64,000 bases of DNA, from contig ML680053.1 of the NCBI GenBank assembly GCA_007922225.1, forward strand, positions 15,569,877 to 15,633,876, in the 5' to 3' direction. Under the pieces are notes generated by a model. It was not told where the DNA came from. It saw nothing but the letters and a program-made list of their open reading frames with translations, and ran no database searches. This document shows, one piece after another, positions 25,301 to 40,300 of this stretch. Positions within the stretch are counted from its first letter, which is position 1; each line of letters starts with the position of its first letter. Source of the stretch: Emydura subglobosa (lineage: Eukaryota; Chordata; Testudines; Chelidae). The translations under genes were made by a program, and so were the position numbers.

Positions 25301-28300
25301 AACAACCTAATGACTTTCTTTGACGGTAACAAACCTTGTGGAATGGGGGGGAAGTGATAGATGTGGTATCTTGATTTCAGTAAGGTTTATGATACTGTCT
25401 CAAATGACTTTCTCATAGACAAACTAGGGAAATAAAACCTAGGTGGAGCTATTATAAGGTGAGTGCATAACTGGCTGGAAAACCTTCTCAGAGAGTAGTT
25501 ATCAGTAGTTCAGTCAAGCTGGAAGGGCATATTGAGTGGGGTCCTGCAGGAATCGGTTCTGGTTCTGTTCAATATCTTCATCAATGATTTAGATGATGGC
25601 ATAGAGAGTACCCTTATAAAATTTGCAGATTATACCAAACTGAGAGAGATTGCAGTGCTTTGGAGGATAGATTTAAATTCAAAATGATCTGGAGAAACTG
25701 GAGAAATGATCTGAAGTAAATAAAAGAAAATTTAATAAGGACAAATGCAAAGTACTCTGCTTAGGAAGGAACAATCAGTTGCACACATACAAAATGGGAA
25801 ATGACTGCCTAGGAAGGAGTACTGTGGAAAAGGATCTGGGGATCATATGGATCACAAGCTAAATGAGTCAACCATGTAACACTGTTGCAAAAAAAGCAAA
25901 CATTATTCTGGGATGTATTATCAGGAGTGTTGTAAGCAAGACACAGGAAGTAATTCTTCTGCTCTACTATGTGCTCATTAGGTCTCAACTGGAGTATTGT
26001 GGTCAGTTCTTGGTGCCACATTTCAGGAAAGAGGTTGACAAACTGGCGAAAGTCCAGAGAAGAGCAACAAAAATTATCAAAGGTCTAGAAACATGACCTG
26101 TGAAAAAAGACTGAAAAAACTGCATTTGTTTAGTCTGGAGAAGAGAAGACTGGGGGGGACATGATAATAGTTTTCAAATACATAACACATTTTTTAAAAT
26201 GGGCCCAGGTTACCTAGCTATCCAGATGACACTATATTACTGCCCTTTCCTCATTATTTACCACTCCACCAATCTTTTTATCATCTGCACCAGTTTTTGT
26301 TTTTCTACTCCAAAGATTGGGAGGAGAGATCTCTGAGTCTGTTCACTAGTTTGCATCAAAGAGGGAGCTCTTAGCCTTTAGGTAAGTTTTCTTTCATTAA
26401 CTTTTGATGGCATACTTCCCTCTCTGATTAAGTTCTTGAGATAATTCTCTGCAGGAGAGAAAGTAGACCTGGCAATTGTAAGGTGTAGAAAAGCCAGCTA
26501 AGGAGAACCATTCTGTATTTACCAGTGCAACTCCTGTTTTTGAAGTAACATAGTAGAGCAGATAATCTTTTATAGGCAATAAGGAAGATGTAAACATGAA
26601 CAAAAGTCAACAGTTTATGTAGGAACTGAAGCAGCACGACTAAAGGGTATTGGTGCCATCTAGTGCTCAAAATTTGGTAACATTAGACTTTTAGCTGTTT
26701 CCTGTTTTTGATTTACTTCTGTTCTATATTATGTTTTCAGCCCATTCCAAGGATTCCGTTGTCATGGGTCAAAGTTTACCAATTTATCCTGCTGAAATTG
26801 AAAAGGGATTAATTACAGATTCTGGGCCATCATTTAGACCTGATAGTACGGTTAGTTATATTGGAAATTAATGTATCATGTCTTTTAAAATAATCATACT
26901 ACTTAAATTCAGTTTACTTTTTTAGTATTTCCTAAACCTTTTGTATTAACCTGAAATGTGAATTTGAAGGTGACCTGCAAAGTGTGTATGGGGTGGGAGA
27001 GAAGAGTTACAAATACCCTGTATTTGTTGTTTTATGATGTGTAAAACACACAAGCAATTCTGCTGCTGTATTCATTAGAAATTCAGGTCTTGTTAACCTT
27101 TTATTTCCTGCAGTTTTTCATAGACTACGGGAGAAGTAGTGGGAATATTACAAATTCTTGAGCAATTGATGAACGAAAGGGTTTTTAGTCATTTAAATCT
27201 TTTGTTAAAACTTGGTTAATTTAAACACTTGAAAAAAAGACAGCAGCAAAATCTTTGAAATATTCAAATATTTGTCCTCAGTTGAGGACTGAGGAAGTTT
27301 TTACACCAGCTTTCCTCGTTCTCTAGGGAGTTGTCCAGCAAAAACGGAGAAAAGAACTTCGTACTCCTGATATTTTTAAGATTTAAAAACAAAGCAGAAT
27401 TAAAAAAAAAAAAATAAAAACCTTCTCAGGCCACGTTTATATGAAATAAAAAAGCGAAAAAGGAACAAAGCTAGCAGTCTTCCTCTGCAGGTCACCTGTA
27501 AAATAATCCTGTGTGCTTTCCTATGCTGCACCTGTTCCTCTGAGATCTGCTCTTTTATTACGCAAGTGGATCTATGATGAGAAATAGCCAAATCTGAGCA
27601 CCAGTAGATCAGATAGATGGTCTACATGGTGTATGATCTATAAACAGTTCTGGGAAGCAATATAATTGTCCTGAGAATGTGGTTGTGTGAAGTGAGTATG
27701 TATGTGCATATTTGTGTGTGTGTGCGCGTGTGTGTGCGAGAGAGAGAGCGTGCATATATGAGATTTTTGTACTGAGCAATGATGAGCCTTAATTTTGCCT
27801 GACTCTTCAAATAATGAAGGTTTCTACACTTGAACTGAGCTCAAAATTTAGTGTATGTTTGTATTTTAAATAATGTTTGTCCTATCCATATACAGAGCTA
27901 TAGTCATATTTTCTTGAACCTAGGTAGCACTTTCTAAAGGATGGTCAACCAGATTAGTTCCACTGGCTTGTGTACGAGAGGCAGCCTGTGATTATTTGTC
28001 TTCAACAACAATTTCCACTGGAAGTTTTTTAACCAGTGAAAAGTTGGATCTAAGCCCTGCTAACACTGGTAAATATTTTTTCTTATAAACTGGATTTTAT
28101 TTACAATATTATAAAGGAAAATGAATCTAATACTTTCACAATATTGAGTTCTTCTGAAAGAAGATTGATTAATATGAAACTTGACTTGTCTTCAGCCTTG
28201 TTAATATTGCCCTCTGAAATTGAACATAAATAAAACATAATGCATGTTCTATGGTTGTAGCTTTATTTGACTTTCAGATCCAGTAAGCTAAACATTTTAG

Positions 28301-31300
28301 CATGTTAACTGCAACTACAGTAGATTTGGCAAATGGCAAATGACGTTATAATATACAGTTTGCTGAAATACCTCAGGTTTTCAGGATGGCAAAATTAAAA
28401 GAAAAATTACAAAAAATATTAACATTTCATACATGGCTAATCAACACATAGAGTAAGTCTTTGCTCTTCTACAGTTATCTTATAAGTTTCAGTAGTATCT
28501 ATTTGCCTAAACAGTGATCATAAACTTAAAATGTTTTTTCATAGCACACACTTTGTTGTAAGTCTTAGAGTTAGGATTTTATTAGATCTGATATTTTAAT
28601 TCCTCATTTTTATATGTTCATAATTTTCATCTCATTTGGGGAAGAAACTTCCATGGTTTTGAGTTAATGTGAACGTGAACAATATATTTCAGATATTTTC
28701 CTGAATGTTCTAGGTATCACAGGTTAGTAAACATAAAACATGGACATAGATGTGACTAAGTTAGCATTATGAGACCTTACTTTTTTTTAAATACACTCTT
28801 CTGATTGAAGATTTCTCAAAACATTTTACAACACTTTTACCTGTCCTGTTATGTACATGTTTTAAATGGCAAACTGGTACTACCCTATATAACGGGTGTT
28901 TAAGGATACATTAAAAGACTGTGAGGCGCTCAGATGTTATGGCATTGCGGGCCATATATGTACCTGAGAGAGAGTGTAAAGATCTTCATTCTTTGAAGCT
29001 GATAAGCTCCATTGAACATTATGTAATTAGGTATTGTCAATGTAGATTTATAGAAATTGCTGTTAAGTTTTTGTGGGAGAGAACTGTGATAGGAGACAAT
29101 TATTTTTTAAAAAAATCTTCAGTTTACATTGTTTCAAGGTTTTATGTATGCTGTGGAAGGAAAAGTTTTTATTTTCAGAGAGGTTCACTGCAGTGGCTTA
29201 TTTGCGAAATTGGGTGTCAGACTTTTGTGGTTTATTTTCCAGAGTTGTCTTCAAATAGTGCAGAGGATAGGATATTGAGAGAAACAGCAAGCAGCCCTTG
29301 GAACTCTTCAGCTTCTTCCACACCTACTACTACTCAGCAGAGGCAAGAGAATTCTTCTGAAGTTTCTGAATTTCAGCTGCCTGCAGAAGAGAATTTTATT
29401 TCTAACAGAAGTCAAATTCAGCAGATCATAGACAAATATACCAAAGATTTGAACTGGTTACCTGAAAACGGTATATCTTTCCATGGTAATAACCTTTTTA
29501 GACTATGGAGAGTAAATACAAGAACCAGAAGTATACTATGAAAAGGAGTTTAAGAAGAATGTGCATTTAATCTGTATTCAAACTTTAATTACATTTTGTT
29601 AATCACTAGCTAATATACATATTGATGTTCCCTGCTCTGCTGATATTCTGCACCCTGTGGCCAAGTGCCAAAAATATGAGTGGCCTAGTTATATAGTCAG
29701 TTGCATATGTTGTGCAGCTCTTATTGGCTTCAGAAGAAATAGCACTTGTGCTGCTGGTAGGATAATTGAGTCTCAAGATGCTTTTTTTTTTTTTTTTTAC
29801 TGTTTTAACTCTGTCTGTACTGGAAAACAGATATTCACAGCTAATAGTAAATTCTAGTATTTTAAAACAAATCTTTTGTTTAATCTATTTGTTAAAACAA
29901 ATTTATATAGTATTTATTTATATGCCAGTGAAGTTTTTAATACTCTGTGCTTTTAAAATAGAAGACTATGCATGAAAGTATAAGAGTATGGTCATGAATT
30001 ACTACCTAGTGTTTAGCTTCAGGATTTTAGTCTAGGACTGTCCTGAAATACTTGGGGGAAAAAAATCTTAGTTTCAACATTGAGTTGACTCAGCACAACC
30101 TGTTTTGGTGTTATATACACATGCATCACTTGAGTGACAGTGATATAGATTGCAAGTATTTTGTTGTAAAACAAGCTAAAACTATTTAAACATTTTTTAA
30201 GTCTTATGCATTACATTTATAGCACCTGAGGTGTAGGTGCCAGGTTTGCATTTTTTTCAAAAATAAACTTTCCACATTTTTTTTAAAGCTCCAGCAGTTG
30301 GTCTCGATTTTTCTGATATGGAAGGAAATTTCCCTAACTGCCAACATCAGCTTTTTCAGCCTTTGGAACCAAGTCCTGACTTTGATATCTCAACATCCCT
30401 TTCTCAGTGCAAGATTTCTCAAGACAGCAAAGACTTTAGCAAGGTATTACACAAAGCTTTGAAATAAGGGAATACTTTGACATGCAACTTATGTAAGGTT
30501 ACAATGTTGTGTGACTAGAAACTTTAATCTTTTGACATTTACAGGCAACATAATGGCAAGTTTGTTTGTATCTAGAACTGACAATGCAGTTCACTTTACA
30601 ATAATTTGCTGTTTGTGATAGAAATGTGAACTGAAAAAAATGTTAAAAATTTCTATCGCAATTGTGTTTTTTGTATTTTATTTCTGAGCATATTTAACCA
30701 TGATCAATAGCTAAGCTCTTTGCTATGATTCTTCTGTCACTAGAGTTTAACTTTCTCAACCCAAAGTCAAGACTCATCTGTATTTCTTGAAGCCACAACC
30801 TCTAGCCTTAAAGCGAGAAGTTACAATCTGCATTCTTGTCACAGTACAAACAAGCTAAACAATACTACATCACAAGCAGAAGAGTCAGTTAAGGAAAACG
30901 TTACTCTGGGTATGGATCTATTCTTAATGTTATGAATGTTTTATAGTTGTTTGGTCACCTGCAATTGTGTTCTCTCAAAGAAGTTAGTGTGACACTGCTA
31001 GCTGTTTGTTATATACACCACCTCTACAATATTGTAGCTCAGCTTTTACTCTGTACCCCTCACAGTTTTGTTAAACAACAATGTCCTTTAGTTTTTCTGC
31101 TGTTGGGTGACATTCCCAGGAATTACACAATATAATTCTTTGCCTTTCCAATTATTAAAATTGACTGTTGACTTTGATATATATTTCCTTTGAGAGGATA
31201 TGTAATTTTTATATTCAGGCCACTCTATAATGTGAAGATATTGCTTATTTACTGATACAGTGTTCTCAAACAAAGTGGACAATTCAACAAAAACACAATA

Positions 31301-34300
31301 AAATAAAAATGTGTATGATTGTGTGATATAGGACTATTTTCTAGCCTGGTTACTTTTCTGTAAGATTTCTCACTTTTGAGATCATAACTCAGATCTTCAG
31401 GCATCTCTTGCAGTGTTAAAGAAAACAAAACCTTGTCTTAGACTTGTCCAGTTTACTTCGTATTTCTGCTGTCTCTTTCGCAGATCTGAAGCTACTCATC
31501 TAGGATCAGTTGAGATGTCTCATCATGTGTGGTATGTGTGATGTCAGTAAATTGCCAATGGAGTTTTGGAATCTGCCTACAGATTTTTTTTCCAGAGGCT
31601 TTGTTATTGCCTTCATTCTAAGAAAATGAGGAATATAAAAAGAAACTCCAGGAACTCAATAAGACTGGATGATGCATTGATAAGTGTTCCTTTTTCTCTA
31701 CAATCTTTTTATGCAGTTTCCAATATTTTACACTTCAGGGCAGTTTTAAAATAAGACTAGAGGAAAAATTCTGAGTAAAAACTCCATGGACTTCCTGCTC
31801 CATTGTTGGTGTTTAGGGCTACTGATACCACCTGTGTAGTGCATACTGAGACATCTGATCTGATCACAGGAGAATAGCTTCATATCTGTAAAAAAGGAAA
31901 AGAACTAAACAATTTTATTACTGAAATACCTGCTAATGAACTATTATAAGTTTGGTTATAAAAAATTGTTTACCTATATAGCAGCATTCATAAGTTGACT
32001 TTACCTTATAATGCGTATTTGAAAAAATATTTTGCAGATTATTTGATAAAGTTACTGATTTAGGATCTTCAGCTCTTAAAAGAATGAACATTTGAAAATT
32101 CAAGTACTTTGTGTTTTAAAATAAGTATTTCAAAAGCTCTTACAGAGACACAGATATTTGGTATGTATGGTTCCCCTGCAAAAACTGGAAATCAGCACCT
32201 TTAAAACAGGAAGTATGGCACAAATTTTTAAATATCTTTATTTAAATGGCAGATGTACCTGTAATGCAAATCTGCACAGATGGTGAAGTTACTTTACACC
32301 ATTTCTGTGTATATAATTTTAGGGAAAAATACACTGTTCACTTTTAAAGCTGAAACTGTGGGCAACCATTCTGTCTTAACTCACCTTGCTGTCTTTGGGT
32401 ATTGCAGAGATCCAAATGCAGAATGTATGATGCTCAAAATCATTAATTTTTCTTGTAATAAACTAATTATTTCTTGTACTGAAAATACAACAAATAAAAT
32501 TGTGCAATGCATTATTATGGCTACTTTTAAGGTAGATCAGTTTTTAGGCCTATCATCTGAAGTCTTTTTTAAATGTTGACTAATCTCCAAGTACAAGTTG
32601 TTCCTGTGGATTTTAATTTTTTTGCCACTGCTGTTTACCATGGGACGGCTCTTTACTCGAAGTTTTGCTTGCGTTTAGGATTGCAGGATTTGGCCATAGG
32701 GAATATTTTGAAAGTTGTTTGTATATATGTCTGCATATCACAAAGTCTATTTGTGTGTGACATGAGCCTGCTTATCAATGATACCTTATCGTTACCATAT
32801 TTAGAGACAAGTATAGTTGAAAGAATGATTAATGCTAACTTCCAAGTACTCTCAGTAAAAGAAACATATAATCAAAACCTCTTATTTAGGTGGATTTAGT
32901 CCCATTGATGTAGTATCTAAGTGCCTCCCAAGTATAACTTGCTTTGTGGGTGGGTGGGTGGATCTGATTAAGGGAAATCCAAGTCAGAGTAACCACCTGT
33001 TGTAATTGGTCTTTATAAGAAAGAACAGTCTGTGTTCTGAGTTGGATGCTTTCTTCTACTGTCCAAGTAAACAGCACCAGTAATGAGTTTTTTCTTTTGC
33101 TCCCTTTAGAGACACTGTCAGAGAGGCCTAAAATGCTTTCTCATTGAGAATGGTTTCCAAGGGCCAAATTTGTCTGCTTGGTATGTAAATTAGTGCAGCT
33201 CCATTGACTTCAGTGTTGTGCCAGTTTACACCAGCAGAGACTCTGGCCCTAAACATTAAAGAAAAAGACAAGTTACCATGTCAAGAAATCCAAAGCTATT
33301 AGAGATCATGTTTAAAAGAAACCAAAAGTCTTCTGTGTAGCATAACATTATTTTTAAATGAAGATATCTTCCTGATTAACATTGGTTTTTGTTTTCTTTT
33401 ATGATTTGGCTATTTGCCTATCTAGGAAGAATTTCATTCTGATTCAACCAGATTGACATAAAACACCATAAACTTGCCTTAATAAATGTGAACGTTATGT
33501 ATTTGAATGAAATTACTATATTTAAGACATCTATTTTACTATACTTGCCTTATCTCTCTATTGAAATGCATTAATAGCTACTTTCTAAACTATGGCTTTC
33601 TTCTTTTTGTAAACTCTATTGTATATAGATAGACTTTTCTGACCATCTGAATTTTCAAGCAGGTTCTGAAGAATCTTTTCAACCTCTTCAGTTAGAATCT
33701 ACCCTGAATGAGCACAGCCAGAGTTCTGTGCAACCACAACATCTTCGCATTGTAGCTGAACAAAATTCTAAAATTAAAAAATCAGAGAACTACGTTTCAC
33801 CTATTGGAGACCAATATGAGGAACTGACAAGAAATATAGAGAATACTAATCTCCAGTCTTCAGTGGAAAACCTGCGGAGTCCAACTCTGAGTTCACTGGA
33901 AGAACAGGGTTCATTTTATCAGCTAATTACAACAGAGATTACAGAAAATGAGACTCTCCTGACTGAATATTCAGTAAAAGAGGTTGTGGAACTGAGAAAA
34001 GAGAACTTGTGCTTTGAAGAATTACCTGTTGTGGCATCTAATAAGAAGCATGAGTCGCTTACTGAAACCCCAGTTCTTAGAAATGAAGCAAACAGGATTG
34101 TGGAAGGTGATTGTTCACGCTGCAGTACAAATATATTGGAAGAAGAACAAAACATTCTAGAGTTACAGATGTCATCTAGAATGCCTAGAGAAATGGACTC
34201 AGAAATCTCAGTCAGCCCTTTGCAAGCAGCTATCCAGCAGAATGGTGTTTTGCCAGCAACACTCCAAAACCAAAATTCTAATTCAGTGCTCACAATGAAT

Positions 34301-37300
34301 ACAGGTTCACATTCCGTACAAAGCCGCCGTGTGCCAGTCTGGGTGAGTGAAATAAAGGTTTCACAAAATAATTGTTAGTGAGTTAAACTCCATTCAGATT
34401 TCAACCAATTGCTCCAAGCTATTTTGTAATTTGAAAATTTAGCAAAGTTCACTTTACAGTTTTTGTTTGAGACGTCTCAGAATTTGTGTAATTTAATCTG
34501 AAATTATACCAATCCTAGTCCTTTTATGTCTAGATTTTCACTGAGGAAACCAATTATGGTAAAGTAAGAAAGGATTAAAATGCTTAATGTAGTATAATAG
34601 GAGAATAACAAAGATGTTATATAAATGCTGTTCCCATGAGGATGAAACAAAAGCTAATTTTGTTTGCCAAGAATTAGCTTTCAGGGTGTGACTTGGATTC
34701 AAAGGAAGGGTGGAAGGGAGGTTTTGTACAATGGCAAATAAGGTATTTAAGTTGTACTGACGTTCCTTGGAGTTCCGAATAGATCAATAAATGTAAGAAG
34801 AGCACTTTGCCTGAGGTATTTCTTTCACTGCCTGGGGCAGATTTTCTCTTCCTCTGTATGTTAAACGATCCTTTCTTTTGTGACAGGCTAACAAATCTTG
34901 CCATTGCTAGAAATATTGATTTTTACATTGATGATGTCTTCTGTAATTTATTTTCTAGGAGACACAGTCAGGGCATGGTATTATGGAAGAACCTGAACTG
35001 ACTCTGATAAGCTCAAATGATATCAGTGTTGCAGAATCAGACGTGGAACACATTAGCCAAGAGGAAAAAAGAAAAAATAAGTTTGATAGCCTGGCATATG
35101 CTGGTCAGTCTGAATTTAAAAGTTGTTCTGAGGTAAATCTTGATTATCTATCATCATTTTGAACTTGGTACTGCTGATTTTTTTGCTTTAGTAAGAATAA
35201 GAAGAAACTTAGTGATTTTAAAGCATGCAATACAATATTGCAGATCATTAGCATGTTTTGAGTTCCCCAGATTCACAAATATTTGAGCCATTTGGCGGTA
35301 ATGCCATGTCTCTTAGGCTGGGCTGATGAAATTAATCCTGCTACCTTCATTTAGTCCTCTGCCTTTCCCCAGCTGCTTGGTTGAGATAGTTTTCCAAAAT
35401 TCAGGCCATGTCTATACTGATTGTGGCAAATTCGCTGCCGCCAGATTGATCTTTCTGGATCGATTGAGCGGTCAGTGTAGACCCGCTCAATCGATCAGGA
35501 AGTCGACGCTGGTAAACCACCCCCTTAAGTAGCGTAGCGCTGCGTCGACAGGCACAGCGCAGTGTAGACAGCACGCAGAAGGTAAGCAGAGCAGTCGACG
35601 TGAGTTACACAGGCTACTCTGTGTAGTTTGCGTAACTCCTGTCAACTGCTGCCGAATATCCAGGTAAGTGTAGACCAGGGCCCAAAGTGTCAGAGGAACA
35701 GAAATTACCTTCCTAACAACTGCAAGACAAGCAGTAACCCATTCGTGGAAGACTCACTGGAAAAGGCAAAAATCCTATTACCTTGATGGAGAAAGGGAAT
35801 CCAAGTATTGGATAGACACACACTTCAGAGCCATCTGCAGGTCTCAGGATAGACAGAAGATGGTAGGCTGTCACTGCATTACTGCACTGAAGTCTAGTAG
35901 CCTTCTCTCTCTTTTTTTGCTCAAATGAAATGAAGTCCCAAAAAATCCTAGTATACCGAATGGCTAAGCCAGTGGGTCTGAGTATGCTATTTCAGCTCTG
36001 ACTTCAGGCTTTCTTATTCTAATGTAAACTCATAGACTATAAGGTCAGAAGGGAACCATTATGATCATCTAGTCTGACTTCCTGCACAACGCAGGCCCCA
36101 GAACTTCACCCACCCACTCCTGTAATAGACCCCTAACCTAAGACTGAGTTACTGAAGTCCTCAAATAATGATTTAAAGCAGCGGCTCTCAACCTTTTTTT
36201 CCCAAGTACCAGTCGGGTCAGGTCAAGAACCGCTGGTCCTGACCCGAGTGGTGCTCCGGTAAAAAAAAGGGGGGAACTACCCTCCGCCGAATCCTGCCCG
36301 CCGTTAACCACATTTCGGCGGCAAGGTTTCAAACATGCGGAGCCGGCCGGGTTGCTTTTCGGCGGCAGCACGGGGGGAAGCCGGCGGTAGGCTGTGAGGC
36401 TTCGGCGGGGGGAGGGGGAGTTTCGGCGGCAGCAGGGGTGCAGCCGGCGGTAGGCTGCGCGTCTTCGGTGGGGGGGGGGGGGTCTCGGCCCCCCGCCGCC
36501 GGGGGGCATTTGGCGGTAGGCGGTGGGGGGAATTCGGCGACGACGGCAGGGAATTCGGCGGCGACCACCGAGCCGTCCTCCGCGTACCACCTGTGGTACG
36601 CGTACCACCGGTTGAGAACCCCTGATTTAAAGATTTCAAGGTACAGAGAATCCACCAGCAACTGAGCCATGCCCCATGCTACAGTGGAAGGTGAAAAATC
36701 CCCAGAGCCTATGCCAATCTGCCCTGGGGGAAAATTGCCATATGTGGTGTCAGGAAGGAATCAGTTAAACCCTGCACATGTGGGCAAGACTCACCAGCTG
36801 GAAACCCAGAAAGAATTCTCTGTAGTAATTCAGAACCCATTCCATCTAATCCCATCACAGGCCATTGGGCATATTTACCGCTAGTAGTCAAAGATGAGTG
36901 AATTGCCAAATTAATCTGACCCATCATACCATCCCCTCCAAGACTGAGCTTGATAAATTTATGAAGCCAGCTAGGTTTCTTGCGCCCAGGGAACTTACCC
37001 CAGGGTATTTTGGAGTAGACTTTTAATGAGCTTCTGGAACTGAAATTGAGAGTGTAAAGGGGCCTCTCTATCCAATCCTCCCTTTTGCTTCTCCATGGAT
37101 AACTATAAATTTTCCTCAGTTGCATGACTGAGGCTAGGGTAGCAACTATTCCATCCTGAGGATTTTTCAATAGCTTTGGAAAGGTCCATGAGGATGCTTA
37201 ATGATTAAAATCTTAATCAGGTTGTGATTATTTCCTTATTCGAGGACTGCCAGTTCTCCATTCACTTCCTTGGTTGGGTTCTCTTTAACCTAGATCATTC

Positions 37301-40300
37301 TGTCCTTTTTCAGATTCTTGTACGTTGTCCTTGAACTGTCCCTGAACAGTCCCAAATTCTACATAGTAATGCCAGTTAGGATTAAACCTCTCTGACAGTG
37401 AATGATCAGAAGGGAATTTATTCAAAGATACCTTTTCTCAAGACTATGTGGATGACAATAATATAGTTGGTGCCAGCCAGGATTATTATGAAGGAGCATG
37501 CCTACTTAGCTGCTACCTTGTAATCATCTTCCCACACATTCAAATGAATATTCCTCCTCCAGGACACAATCTTTTAGACAAACATGGTAGTTGGAATAAT
37601 AATTCAGTTGCAAGAGGGCATAGACAGGGAAGAGTTCCAGGTACAGGAAGGTTGCTTTTAAGAAGCAACCATGGAGGAGATTGAGAATAGGCAGTTGGAG
37701 ACTGTTGTAAACATTGGGGCAGCATTGGTGAATAAAGTTTATCTGTGAATGGGTAAAGGAGACAGAACAATGTGAGAGTGGAGAGGGGAGCTAGAGATGG
37801 AACAAGAAGAAAAGCGATCAGATGTAAGTGGGGGCAAAATTGCAGAGTCCTGGAGGCAATAATGAGAAATTTTGAACTTGAAGGGAAAAGGGGTTTATAG
37901 GTAAGGATCTGATTTTTGTTTTGGGTTTTTTTTTGTTTTTTAATTAGAGAAATTTGTAGAAAATGGCTTTTAGTGCCACAAGTCTGGATTCCCTGCTACT
38001 GTGTGCTAAATACATTTTTCTTGCATCTAGGAACATAACTGCCATACTGGGTCAGACCAATGGTCCATCTAGCCCAGTAGCCTGTCTTCTGACAGTGGCC
38101 AATCTGTACTTGTGATGAAAGACCTCATTTTGCTGGCTCCTCTGTTTGTTCATTGATGACAATGGAGATGCATTAATGTTACTTCACTAAAATTTGTGGC
38201 CTTAAGTACATTATATTAATCAATTCTTCTGTCTTGCAACAGGGGAGAGACTTTTTACCTTTAGACCCAGAAGCAGATTACTCTGTTTTCACGGTTCCTG
38301 ATTATTCTGCAGTAGCTCAGAGTCCCGATGAAGATCAGTCTCCATTACACAAATCTGCAGGTACTCATATGTAACTTCAGTATACTCATTAGAATTGAAA
38401 GAGAATGTCCTAAATATTAAAACATTGGTAAAATACAGCACTGCTTACGGGAGACTTATATAATTACAAGTATATGCCACCATTCATTACAGCATTATGC
38501 TAGATATGGTCTAAACCCAATGTATGCCACTTTGCCATGGAATATTTATTTGCCTGGTCCTATTGAAAAGTCTATTTCAACATTGTCTGTTTTGAAGGCT
38601 CACTTCAAAAAGAAACTTATTAACTCCTCACATTATACATTTTATCCTTTTCACTAATTAGAGAATAAAGTTTTTTGCTCCATCATACCGTATACCAGCT
38701 TTGCTGAGCCATTGCATAATATGTAACTTTCTCCATCCTTAATTTCTTGTTGATTCCCTACCCCTTTGTATTAGTTTGTAAGCTCCTCAGACAAAGGATC
38801 TGATTATCTGCATTGAGGGGTGCCTAGCAACCTTCCTGTACCTGGAACTCTTCCCTGTCTATGCCCTCCTGATAGTTCTCTGCAGGCTGGGACTATCAGA
38901 ACTATAAGCAGTATGAAAGACAAGAATTGGCTAGACTCTGCCTGGTGGTTTGAGAGCATCTGTAATTTGGACCCTGGTATTTATAGTATGTTTTAAGGTA
39001 TTAAGATTTAGTAATGTGAGGCAAATACAAAATGCTATATCTTTAAAATAACTGTAGGAACCATAAATTTGAATTGCTGTTTGTTTAGTAAATTTTCTAA
39101 TTCTCCTCAGATCAACCCTGGTACAATCCATGAAAACAGTAAAAGCTCAATTTTAGGACAGTTACCTAAATTCCTAGGTTGCTAGTGGTGATTCTCCTAT
39201 TAGCCATAAAATCAAAAGTACTAAGACTTTCCTTCTTTCTTCACAGTCATGTTGCTAGAATTCACTTCCACACCAGGCAATTTACAAGAATCATTTTTAA
39301 AGAGGAAGAAAAACTTCATCCAGAAATCCTCTAAAAGAGTGGAAGAAATAAAAAATAGAGAGAGAAGTTCTGAAAAGCCTCAAGCTAAGTTGTTTCAAAG
39401 GGACAAGACTGAAAAACTTCACATGCTGAAGGAGCACATTCCTACTTCTGGTAAGTTTTTTATTTGGAAATAGGGTAAAAGCATTAGGAATTCTAGTAAT
39501 TATTCAGTAAAGCAGGATAGATTCTGCCCCTCTTGGATCTTTGCTCTTATAGATCAGAACAGTCTATAGCAGTAATTCTCAAATTTTTTCACTTGCTGGA
39601 TTGCATTTTAAGTAAGAGCATTTCAGAAACACCTCGCCCTCTTTCATAATCCTAGGATCATCTCTTCACCCACTTAGTTATATAAAATTCATGGGAAAAC
39701 AGTAATTGTTTACATAAAAAAGCAGTATTGAGAAAGTAACATTTTGAGTTTCTTTTAATGGAAATTAGAAGCTAGAAATGAGCCATAGCACCATTATGAC
39801 CAGCTATCTCGGTGGCCCACTATAGACAAAAGTCTAAAAACTACGATAGCCTGACAGTTTGGTGGTGGTTCTCTGTATGAGATAAGATCACTACTATTGT
39901 CATTGGCTGGGAGTTTGGAGTTTACTCTCAAAAGAAAAAATTCTGCCCCATGGAGTCCATTCTACCAGCCTGTTTCGTTTAAAATATTTCTCCAAAATAG
40001 AAAACATGATTTAGTCTCTGTTGTTTTTGTTTCAGACGTTGCCTTTTGAGGACAGTGTTCAGTTCACTGGGCTTTTTTACTGTCTGCCAATCATGACACA
40101 ATCAATTTTGTAAAAGGTATAAACTTGTCCTGGTGAAGCTTACATAGTGGATACTCCACCAGTTGACTTTATTGTCACTGATCTGCATGAGCCCTTCTTA
40201 TCTAGTTGGCTTAATAGTTCCATTTTTAAAGTTTTTTAAAAAATATTTTGTTTAAAAATAAAAAAGGTGCAGTTACCAGTCAGTTGAAGAAAGTGGGGGA

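Noticed and set aside
36138..36670. Proline/arginine-rich ORFs on both strands
   Set aside because: They lie within the GC-rich hAT element with an 8-bp target duplication.
28069..40266. SCARNA9-like scaRNA in a CEP295 intron (known in human)
   Set aside because: No U2-complementary guide with C/D boxes could be found in the introns.
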